Shown piece after piece: positions 6,138 through 11,668 of a stretch of DNA of 11,931 bases. The stretch is from positions 1 through 11,931 of the forward strand of contig JAGPKW010000016.1 of assembly GCA_018053685.1 (NCBI GenBank). The letters run 5' to 3'. Each line of letters starts with the position of its first letter. The stretch's first letter is position 1. Source of the DNA: Patescibacteria group bacterium. Lineage in GTDB: Bacteria > Patescibacteriota > Patescibacteriia > JAGPKW01. The position numbers were made by a program, and so were the translations under genes. A model generated the notes under the pieces. It made no database searches. It saw only the letters and a program-made list of their open reading frames with translations, and was not told where the DNA came from.

Positions 6138-6515
6138 TTATCTTTTATTCTTTAGTTTGCTTTGAATATATTCTGCTCTATTGATATATTCAAGCAAATC
6201 ATCTATAAAATCATCATAGGAATCAGTTGATATATTAACATCTGAATCAAAAATAAAATAACCTGATTCAGTGATTCCATTATCTTCTTGGAACAAATTT
6301 ATGTAAGTTAGTGCCTCATAGTATGATTCACAATATTCACTGATTTCAGAAAAACATAGATTTATCCCAAATTCATCTAAGAACATATTCAAGTCGTGTA
6401 TTATATCACCAAAATCAACTGATTCATCTAAACGAAGGTACTCTTTCCATGTCTCTTCTGAGTTTATATTAGGAACATAGCGTTCTAAAAGATTTTTTAA
6501 TTTTGTTCTAGTCAT
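6138..6515 (-). CDS. Strongly acidic hypothetical protein (125 aa)
   Basis: About 27 of 125 residues are Asp or Glu, clustered in the C-terminal half (FDSDVNISTDSYDDFIDDLLEY), giving a net charge near -16. There are no TGA codons. The start at 6515 is preferred to an in-frame ATG three codons upstream because of its distance from the TTTAATC leader. Small acidic phage proteins are sometimes DNA mimics that block host nucleases or restriction, but no family is recognised and the idea rests on charge alone. Its stop is followed at once by operator copies 3 and 2. Confidence 0.6.
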   Translation of the reverse strand: MTRTKLKNLLERYVPNINSEETWKEYLRLDESVDFGDIIHDLNMFLDEFGINLCFSEISEYCESYYEALTYINLFQEDNGITESGYFIFDSDVNISTDSYDDFIDDLLEYINRAEYIQSKLKNKR

Positions 6516-6540
6516 ATTTAACATTTAATTGATTAAAGTG

Positions 6541-6765
6541 TTAATTATTTTGGCTATATTCACTAAAGACTTTTTCTACATATTCTCGTTGGGGATCTTG
6601 TCATTCAATTTTATATCCTTCTTTCTTTGCGTCTCTTGCAATAGCATCTGCTTCGTAATCAAATACTACTTTTTGATTTAATAACCCCCAGCTTTCTTTA
6701 TCACCTTCTACACTGATTGTATAACTACCACCTCCATTTATTGCTCTAAATATGATTTTTTTCAT
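6541..6765 (-). CDS. Small hypothetical protein (74 aa)
   Basis: The frame contains one TGA (KIEWQDPQREY) plus one ordinary TGG (ESWGLL). A beta-rich start (MKKIIFRAINGGGSYTISV) is followed by a helix (DADAIARD-type) and a charged tail. No family recognised. The leader (6766-6790) is nearly identical to that of the gene starting at 8604, so the translation signal is clear. Confidence 0.6.
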
Positions 6766-6790
6766 GTTATAAGTTTAGTTTATTAAATTA
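6766..6790 (-). promoter_or_regulatory. Representative AT-rich translation leader (non-Shine-Dalgarno)
   Basis: Read on the - strand, TTTAATAAAC is followed by TAAACTTATAAC and then the ATG. Close variants precede the starts at 1519, 1689, 3035, 3554, 4625, 5404, 6036, 6515, 7183, 7975, 8604, 8953, 9278, 9503, 9745 and 10323, and 10492 on the + strand. No AGGAGG-like sequence occurs at these starts. The motif most likely supplies an unstructured AU-rich ribosome-binding region. Confidence 0.6.
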
Positions 6791-7183
6791 CTAAAGTTCT
6801 GCATCGTATTGGCAATCTCCTTGCTTTTTGATGCAATGATAGATTTTGAGACCCAATTCAAGGCTATGTAAGTTATATTCTTCTATTTTTTCTGGTACCT
6901 TTTCAGTCATTAGTTCTTTAAGTCAATCTATCTCATCTCAAAAAAGTTCATATTTATTGTTTATATCTTTGAAATGATTGACAACTTTATTAAAATATTT
7001 ATTTGGTATTGACAAACATTTAAGGCATTTTTTTATTCCTTCTTCACATTCTTTTATATCTTCTGCATAATAAGTGATGATATTAGGTTCTACTGGCTTT
7101 GCTCCAAACCTCTCTCCATCTGTAGAACTTTGGACAGCAAAACCAAATTTGCCTTCTATGTCTCCACTATAAAATCTTCCCAT
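6791..7183 (-). CDS. Conserved-looking hypothetical protein (130 aa)
   Basis: The 130-residue frame has two TGA-encoded Trp (LFWDEIDWLKEL) and ends at TAG. The opening MGRFYSGDIEGKFGFAVQSS is a recognisable start of an uncharacterised protein type common in environmental phages (GRFYxGDIEGKFxFAxQSS); the match is from memory and no function is known. The rest is acidic and helical, with a C-x5-C-x2-C cluster near residue 50. It sits in the accessory part of the operon, with a clear AT-rich leader. Confidence 0.65.
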
Positions 7184-7213
7184 ATTTATAGTTTAATTTG
7201 TTTATTAAAATTA

Positions 7214-7975
7214 TTATATTCGACCTTTACTTTCTTCTGGCAATCCTGTTTCTATTAACTTTCCATACATTAACCTGCCATTAGTGAATTTGCCACAGGT
7301 TAATGTTTCTTCCTTTTTAGGTATATATTCACGTATATATACACCAATAAATACTTTGCCATTAACATTATATTCACCTTTGACATTAGAATGTAAAGAT
7401 ACTCTTGATGCTTGAGCTGTTAAGTTTCCATTTATTTCTTGGTACCTTCCTATTTCTTGGTATCCATTGATTCTCTGATTCCCGTTTATTTCTTGATATT
7501 TTCCTATTTCTTGATATCCACCGATATTTTGGTATCCTTTGATTATTTGGCTATCGTTAACTATTTGGCATCCTCCAATATCTTGAAATCCTTCTACTAT
7601 TTGATAATCGCCAATTTTCTGATACCAATTAACTGTTTGATATCCATCAATTATTTGATAATCACCGATTTCTTGATATTTTCCTATTTCTTGATATTTA
7701 CCAATTTCTTGATGTCCCTTTACTTCTTGTCCCGCACCAATTATCTGATATCCATCAACTCTTTGATTTTTACCAATTTCATCGCATTCTTTTACTATAT
7801 AGTTACCATTCACATAAATAGATTCTTCACATTTTAATCACTTTGCTTCTAAGTTTCCTGTTATTTCTATATAATTTGGAAAATAAACAGCTTCGTTTGG
7901 ATGAATAAAATCTCCATTTATTTTTTTATTTGTATAAACATTATATTCAACCCAATCAAATGTTTTTGTTTTCAT
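7214..7975 (-). CDS. Predicted beta-solenoid protein with 19 exact Gln hexapeptide repeats (253 aa)
   Basis: The frame runs from ATG at 7975 through one TGA (LEAKWLKCEE) to TAA. Residues 71-179 carry Gln at every sixth position without exception (19 copies): the unit is Q-x-[IV]-x-x-[Y or other], for example QEIGKY. The hydrophobic position of the period extends back to about residue 55. Three units (18 residues) would make one turn of a left-handed parallel beta-helix, about six turns in all, giving a glutamine ladder beside an Ile/Val ladder. In the usual hexapeptide family the corresponding position is a small residue, so Gln is atypical. A non-repetitive C-terminal domain (about 190-253) follows. 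There is no signal peptide or membrane segment. Function unknown; binding, scaffold or inhibitor roles are all possible. Confidence 0.7.
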
Positions 7976-8004
7976 GATATATTTGTTTAATTTTTTATTA
8001 AGAG

Positions 8005-8604
8005 TTAATCAAGCCAAGAATATATATTGGCGAAGATGCCATTCTCTCTTAAAAACTCATTTACTACTCTACATATTCTCTCGTCGTATTCTACACATTG
8101 ACCATGTGTTGGAATTTTAATTGGCAGCCTATATTTGAATTCTCTGGTTGTATATGTAGAAAAATGAGCTAAAGCCTTTGCTAAATCTTCTGTCTCAGGA
8201 TATTCTTGTAAATATAAGTGAGCCGACCCACAAGGAAATCCATCGTAAATATCACTTACATCTACATTTTGAGCTATCTCATTTGCTTTATCGAAAATAG
8301 GCTGATATTTAGCAAGAATATCTCTGTATTTCTTATCAGCTTTTTCGTATCAGGCTCTAGAAGCATCAAATCCTTTCTTAAAGCTTTCTTTACATTCTTT
8401 TATCAGTTCAGGAGTATAACCATATTTCTCAATTAACATATTATCTCTTTCGTCTTTAAGCATATAATCATGACCATAGTTATCATATTCTTCTTTGATT
8501 TTTTCATTAGTATCATAAATTTTAGGATTGTTTAGAATCATATTTCTAACTCTCTTAAATGATTCTTTTCCTCATTCATATCATTCTTGTTGTTTTGTTT
8601 TCAT
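8005..8604 (-). CDS. Hypothetical protein (199 aa)
   Basis: The full frame needs three TGA codons as Trp, two close together near the start (QQEWYEWGKES) and one at SRAWYEKADKKY. The N-terminal two thirds are helical and highly charged, possibly a coiled coil (ASRAWYEKADKKYRDILAKY); the C-terminal part is mixed (TREFKYRLPIKIPTHGQCV). No family recognised. Its leader begins 25 bp after the interleaved-stem RNA element (8630-8693), so its translation may be affected by that structure. Confidence 0.6.
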
Positions 8605-8629
8605 GATATAAGTTTAGTTTATTAAATTT

Positions 8630-8693
8630 GGAGGCACCAGCTTATGTTAATCGCCATAGGCTTAACTAAATAGCTGATGCCTCCGCCTATGGC
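8630..8693 (-). promoter_or_regulatory. Intergenic RNA element with interleaved (pseudoknot-order) stems
   Basis: In - strand RNA, GCCATAGGC (8693-8685) can pair with GCCTATGGC (8661-8653), 9 perfect bp. GGAGGCATCAGCT (8684-8672) can pair with AGCTGGTGCCTCC (8642-8630), 13 bp with one U-G wobble. The order is A-B-A'-B', that of an H-type pseudoknot, with no nucleotide between A and B, so the two stems are probably alternatives or only partly coexist. In + strand RNA the wobble would be a C-A mismatch, so the element is adapted to the leftward transcript. It overlaps the TAG of the upstream gene and has no U tract. It could be a switch, a processing site or a translation control element for 8604. 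Confidence 0.6.
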
Positions 8694-8953
8694 TATTGAT
8701 TTTTTTCTTGTGTTATTCAATCTATAACATCAGTTTGTATAAATTCTGCTAACCCATCTATATACTGGGTTACATAATCTATACTATTTTTATTAGGCAT
8801 AATTACCTTCAAAATGAATACTGGTTCTGTTTCATTAATGTGTAAAAGACATTCTGGGCAAATGAAAGAATTCGCATTCTTATCATTTTTGATACCCCAC
8901 ATCCATTCTCTATCGCAGATTTGGCATTTAACTTTTAATTTTGATTCTTCCAT
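8693..8953 (-). CDS. Zinc-ribbon protein (86 aa)
   Basis: C10-x2-C13 and C32-x2-C35 (KCQICDREWMWG, then FICPECLLH) form a clear rubredoxin-type zinc ribbon. The remaining 50 residues look like one mixed alpha/beta segment (VFILKVIMPNKN, YIDGLAEFIQTD). One TGA (VIDWITQEKNQ) leads to a TAG stop that lies at the edge of the interleaved-stem RNA element. The likely role is nucleic-acid or protein binding; no specific family recognised. AT-rich leader present at the start. Confidence 0.65.
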
Positions 8954-8975
8954 GGTATAAATTTAATTTATTAAA

Positions 8976-9278
8976 TTAGTTCAAATTTGTTCAACTTTGA
9001 TTTATTTTATCTATTGGTATGCCTAAAGCATAAGCAATAGACATAATTATTTCCAGAGGACGAGAAGATCCAATGGTTGTACAACGATATTCACCAGTAT
9101 TTTTCTTATAATATAAACTAGCTTCTGGAACCACTACTGGGAACATAAGATCATTTTTAAGCATATATATTCTGAATCTTGTTCAACCTTTTGTTGGATC
9201 ATAATAAGAACCAACAACATAGATTCTATCTTCATCCAATGCTTTCTTGAACTCTTCAGCAGTAATGTTTCTTTCCAT
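8976..9278 (-). CDS. Hypothetical protein (100 aa)
   Basis: The 100-residue frame has two TGA-encoded Trp (TKGWTRFRIYML and NQSWTNLN). A beta-rich middle (RIYVVGSYYDPTKGW, FRIYMLKNDLMFPVVV) is followed by one helix (LEIIMSIAYALG). No family recognised. Its stop is followed by a short gap and the standard leader of the zinc-ribbon gene. Confidence 0.6.
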
Positions 9279-9302
9279 ATTTTAAGTTTAATTTATTAAG
9301 AT

Positions 9303-9503
9303 TTACTCACCATTTCTTTCTTCAATCGATAGACCTTCAGCATATAAATCAATAATGTCAGCCATTTCTTTGGCAAGTTGATTAGTTATTTCTTTATTAT
9401 TTTTATCAATCTTTATAAAGAAAGTTGAATCTTTTTCCTCATCATTCTCTATTTTTACTTCTTTTATTTCTTCTTCTTTTTGATTTTTATTTTTGTTTTC
9501 CAT
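9303..9503 (-). CDS. Small, highly charged hypothetical protein (66 aa)
   Basis: The N-terminal half is a Lys/Glu-rich low-complexity stretch (KNQKEEEIKEVKIENDEE); the second half is a likely amphipathic helix (QLAKEMADIIDLYAEGL). There are no TGA codons. A full AT-rich leader precedes it, which makes a real gene more likely than a chance frame in A-rich DNA. No function can be inferred. Confidence 0.55.
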   Translation of the reverse strand: MENKNKNQKEEEIKEVKIENDEEKDSTFFIKIDKNNKEITNQLAKEMADIIDLYAEGLSIEERNGE

Positions 9504-9541
9504 ATTTTTAGTTTAATTTGTTTATTAAGAGTTTTCGACCT

Positions 9542-9745
9542 TTACTTTAACACTGGAGCGTCGACCTGTATTCCCCAGTTATCACACATTTCTTTATCTA
9601 ACTGAGTCATATAGAACAAAGGATATTCTTTTGCTCACTTTTGGTATTGGTTGCAAGTTGTTTGCTCTTGTCTATTTATTCCAGTAATAATAGCAAAAGC
9701 CATTATTATTCCTAACAATACCAATATTATAATTTCTTTTCTCAT
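9542..9745 (-). CDS. Small membrane-anchored protein (67 aa), first gene of the leftward operon
   Basis: Residues 4-21 (EIIILVLLGIIMAFAIIT) form one transmembrane segment or uncleaved signal anchor. The remainder, TTCNQYQKWAKEYPLFYM and a C-terminal CDNWGIQVDAPVLK, would lie outside the cytoplasm. The two cysteines could pair. The Trp in QKWAKEYP is a TGA. The C-x4-W / W-x-G-I-x-DAPV pattern resembles small proteins seen in other environmental phage genomes, from memory only. As the first gene after the operator-controlled promoter at 9808-9836 it should be strongly expressed when the repressor is off; superinfection exclusion is one speculative role. Confidence 0.6.
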
Positions 9746-9787
9746 ATTATTAGTTTATATTTTTATTATTTTATTCGACCTTTTCTT

Positions 9788-9802
9788 TATCACACTGTGA
9801 TA
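9788..9802. promoter_or_regulatory. Palindromic operator, copy 4
   Basis: TATCACACTGTGATA shares the 13-bp core ATCACACTGTGAT with copies 1-3. It covers the predicted start point of the leftward promoter at 9808-9836, a classic repression position. Confidence 0.75.
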
Positions 9803-9807
9803 ATATA

Positions 9808-9836
9808 ATATTAAACAATTTTTATAAAAAAGTCAA
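9808..9836 (-). promoter_or_regulatory. Main leftward promoter
   Basis: Read on the - strand, TTGACT (9836-9831) and TAATAT (9813-9808) have an exact 17-bp spacer and a predicted start near 9801. It faces the run of leftward genes beginning with the membrane protein at 9745. Confidence 0.7.
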
Positions 9837-9840
9837 GAGA

Positions 9841-9861
9841 TGATATAATCACAGTGTGAAA
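9841..9861 (+). promoter_or_regulatory. Rightward extended -10 promoter overlapping operator copy 5
   Basis: TGATATAAT (9841-9849) is a perfect TGnTATAAT extended -10; the -35 region is poor, as is common for this class. Operator copy 5 (9847-9861, AATCACAGTGTGAAA) overlaps the -10 and start point and keeps one full half-site. With the leftward promoter only a few bp away and pointing the other way, this is a compact divergent switch. Confidence 0.6.
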
Positions 9862-9939
9862 TTCAAATATAATGAAAGATTAAAGGAAAAGAAGCAGAGA
9901 GACACGAATAAGATAATCGCATCCTTTTGCTATCAATAA
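9856..9939 (+). CDS. Leaderless 27-residue ORF, possible remnant of a repressor
   Basis: GTG at 9856 lies 7 bp past the extended -10, so transcript and translation would start together, as in lambda cI made from pRM. The peptide begins MKFKYNERLKEKKQRD, which resembles the first helix of Cro/CI-like repressors, but TAA follows codon 27 and no HTH comes after it. It may be a truncated regulator, a short regulatory peptide or simply the 5' end of a small RNA. The GTG lies inside operator copy 5. Confidence 0.3.
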   Translation: MKFKYNERLKEKKQRDTNKIIASFCYQ

Positions 9940-9980
9940 ACTGGACCACAATTATATCTGTCATTTGCTTTTCTGCTTCT
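9890..9980 (+). repeat. 9-bp inverted repeat enclosing about 70 bp
   Basis: AGAAGCAGA (9890-9898) is matched by TCTGCTTCT (9972-9980). In the rightward transcript this would close a large loop that contains the end of the 27-codon ORF. From 9940 to 10004 I see no other feature. Confidence 0.4.
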
Positions 9981-9998
9981 AATAAAGGCTAGTAGTAC

Positions 9999-10034
9999 AA
10001 AAAATTAGCCCACTACCAAACGATAGTGGGCTAA
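9999..10034 (-). terminator. Leftward rho-independent terminator
   Basis: TTAGCCCACTA (10005-10015) pairs perfectly with TAGTGGGCTAA (10024-10034) around an 8-nt loop. Read leftwards it is followed by TTTTTT. It ends transcription of the gene at 10039-10323 and isolates that gene from the switch region at 9788-9861. Confidence 0.8.
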
Positions 10035-10038
10035 TAAA

Positions 10039-10323
10039 TTAGGCGATATATTTGCTCAAATCGAGCTTATAGTTAAGATATTCGCCGTTCTTATTTACCA
10101 GCATATGGTAGGTATTTCCAGGCTTCAATGAAGCTTCTGGATTTCCATATCCATAGCTAATGTAGGAATACTTGTTGTTCGCATCATCTGTGATGATTAC
10201 ACGAACAAAATGTCTCCCATTTTTATCAATATGACGAATAGTTTTTGCTTTATCAGCAAAAGCATATCGTCTAATAGATGTCACAAGAACATCTTTAGAC
10301 TCTCATTTTATATTGGAACACAT
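10039..10323 (-). CDS. Hypothetical protein in its own transcription unit (94 aa)
   Basis: The frame starts at ATG 10323 and passes one TGA (NIKWESKDVLV). It looks entirely beta-rich (GRHFVRVIITDD, KYSYISYGYG, NTYHMLVNKNGEYLNYKLDL), like a small beta barrel. No family recognised. It has its own terminator 5 bp downstream and a private leader with a perfect hairpin, so unlike the rest of the leftward genes it is monocistronic, as expected of a regulator, a lysogenic-conversion gene or an independently acquired gene. No HTH is visible, so I do not call it the repressor. Confidence 0.65.
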
Positions 10324-10350
10324 ATTTTTTAATTTAAAAATTTATTAAAT

Positions 10351-10373
10351 GAGTTCACTGACCTTGTGAACTC
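10351..10373 (-). promoter_or_regulatory. Perfect hairpin in the leader of the 10039-10323 gene
   Basis: GAGTTCAC and GTGAACTC form an 8-bp stem around a 7-nt loop. It is also a DNA palindrome, so it could be either a leader hairpin stabilising the mRNA or a binding site for another regulator. Confidence 0.5.
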
Positions 10374-10387
10374 AAAGAAAATGAGAG

Positions 10388-10396
10388 ATTGTAGCA
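10388..10396 (-). promoter_or_regulatory. Possible leftward extended -10 promoter
   Basis: Read on the - strand this is TGCTACAAT, an extended -10 with one mismatch to TATAAT. The -35 region (GC-rich) is poor. It would start the mRNA about 60 nt before the ATG at 10323. Confidence 0.4.
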
Positions 10397-10426
10397 TCAA
10401 TGGTATAATCCCCCGCTAAATAATCC

Positions 10427-10455
10427 TTGACAAATAGATTTTTGTTTGCTATATT
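10427..10455 (+). promoter_or_regulatory. Rightward promoter of the packaging operon
   Basis: TTGACA and TATATT are separated by exactly 17 bp, with a predicted start near 10462. This gives a leader of nearly 400 nt before the small-terminase-like gene, containing a possible 49-codon ORF and the iteron array. An extra TGGTATAAT at 10400-10408 could be a second, extended -10 rightward promoter. No copy of the palindromic operator is present here. Confidence 0.65.
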
Positions 10456-10491
10456 TTCATTTAATAAATTTTTAATTATTTCTTAAAAAAT

Positions 10492-10641
10492 ATGTGTTTT
10501 TTTATGACAAAAATGGAGAGAGAGAATAGAATAGTATATGGATATGGAAATACGAGAGTAGAAGAGATTCTATCTCTCTACCTACCCTCTCTATACCTTA
10601 GCAAATGACAGATACTTTGAGAGGGGGGATGCTTATCATAA
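10492..10641 (+). CDS. Possible small protein (49 aa) in the packaging-operon leader
   Basis: The frame begins MCFFMTKMERENRIVYG and ends LYLSKWQILWEGGCLS, with two TGA codons read as Trp. It is supported by a leader almost identical to that of the divergent gene at 10323, and it ends inside the first iteron. An alternative start is the ATG at 10504. No family recognised. The purine-rich composition of 10510-10600 could produce such a frame by chance. Confidence 0.35.
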
Positions 10642-10770
10642 GCATACTTTATAGCAAACATATCTTATCATAAATATATTTTATAAGAAATATCTTATAG
10701 TAAACATACTTTATAAAAAATAGTTTATAGTAAGCGTATTTTATAAGAAACGTATCTTATTGTAAACATA
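10627..10770. repeat. Iteron array, about nine imperfect 14-16 bp units
   Basis: Head-to-tail units start at 10627, 10643, 10659, 10675, 10691, 10705, 10721, 10735 and 10751. Seven are 16 bp and two are 14 bp. The consensus is about CATATCTTATNGTAAA, each unit carrying an imperfect dyad TTATnnnAA. The first unit is part of a perfect 17-bp palindrome, ATGCTTATCATAAGCAT (10629-10645). A run of six G lies just before it. Tandem iterons next to an AT-rich stretch (10771-10840) fit a replication origin, partition site or multi-site operator. The rest of 10642-10844 holds no gene. Confidence 0.6.
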
Positions 10771-10844
10771 AATCTATCTATCTCATATAAAATAATTAAA
10801 GGTCTAATAATAGAATTATAATAAAATAATTAAATAAAGCGGGG

Positions 10845-11600
10845 ATGAAATTAGAAGAACTGAAAAGGTTAGCAGAATCTGGGGAGTTAACATTAAAACA
10901 AAAAAAACAAGTTCCTACACCAGAAGATTATAAGATGGCTTTAATGCTAAAGGAATATCTAAATACACCTATTTTATTTGAAGATGTTCCTGAACACTTA
11001 ATGTGAACGGAAAAGGATCCATATGCTAAATTTAGGAGAACTACTTGTCCATATCGTGTGAATAAAAGTAAATTTAAGGCACTAAAGATTGCTAAAAGAC
11101 CTGATTCACCTATTCAGAGCATGTATGCTGCTAGGAATGGGAAAGCAGTAGATGCTTATATTAAATTTGCTGCTTTGCCGAATGAAGTAAGGGATAAGGT
11201 CTATGGTTATCACACCATGATTGATTATGCGAAAGATAATGGCATATCTAGAAAAGTGTTAGAATACTGGGGGAAAGATGAGGTTGTGTTAAATAGGATT
11301 AGAGCTGAGAGGATAAGGTTCTTTGACCGCAAAACATCAGAGGTCATCTATGCGTTCTACAAGAAAACAATCAGGAATGCTGATGCTAATCGTGTTAATT
11401 TATGGTTAACTAAAATAGCTGGACTAAAAGATGAGACTGTAGTAGACAATAAACTCACCATAGAGTGAAAACCATCAGAAACTACTGCTAACATAATAGA
11501 ATTGGTTCAGCAAAATGATAGTGATACACTATCTTTACCTGAACAAAATGATAATTTACTAGAATCTGAAAATACCATGTCAGATACTATGTCAGAATAA
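10845..11600 (+). CDS. terS: Putative terminase small subunit (251 aa)
   Basis: The frame runs through two TGA codons (EHLMWTEKDPYAK and TIEWKPSETT) to TAA. Residues about 124-142 (TMIDYAKDNGISRKVLEYW) look like the helix-turn-helix DNA-recognition element of phage small terminases of the phBC6A51 type. A helical oligomerisation region follows (VIYAFYKKTIRNADANRVN), then LWLTKIAGLKDE and a disordered acidic tail. Its position directly upstream of the large terminase and its size fit that role: it would recognise the phage DNA end or pac site and hand it to the motor. The N-terminal 100 residues are not diagnostic. Confidence 0.7.
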
Positions 11601-11611
11601 TATGTTAAAAC

Positions 11612-11668
11612 AATAATTGATTAGGATATCATGTTTAATTAAATAAAAATAATAATTGATTAGGATAT
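11612..11668 (+). repeat. 18-bp direct repeat before the large terminase start
   Basis: AATAATTGATTAGGATAT occurs at 11612-11629 and 11651-11668. The second copy leads directly into the ATG of the large terminase (11667). The first is followed by a mock start, ATGTTTAATTAA, which stops after three codons. Confidence 0.65.

Larger units (their letters stand above)
10334..10475. repeat. 18-bp inverted repeat formed by two matching translation leaders
   Basis: CATTTAATAAATTTTTAA occurs on the + strand at 10458-10475 and on the - strand at 10351-10334. Each copy lies just upstream of an ATGTGTT start (10492 rightward, 10323 leftward). The two divergent genes therefore have mirror-image leaders about 100 bp apart. 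Confidence 0.55.

Noticed and set aside
7439..7837. Rightward 132-aa repetitive frame
   Set aside because: Antisense shadow of the glutamine hexapeptide repeats.
1187..9745. Many genes looking like frameshifted or nonsense pseudogenes under the standard code
   Set aside because: All interruptions are TGA, none TAA or TAG, and the flanking frames join into recognisable domains. Recoding explains them without decay.
10627..10770. CRISPR array
   Set aside because: Units are only 14-16 bp and directly adjacent, without unique spacers, and no cas genes are near. The Cas4-like nuclease belongs to the phage RecB-like group and lies far away.
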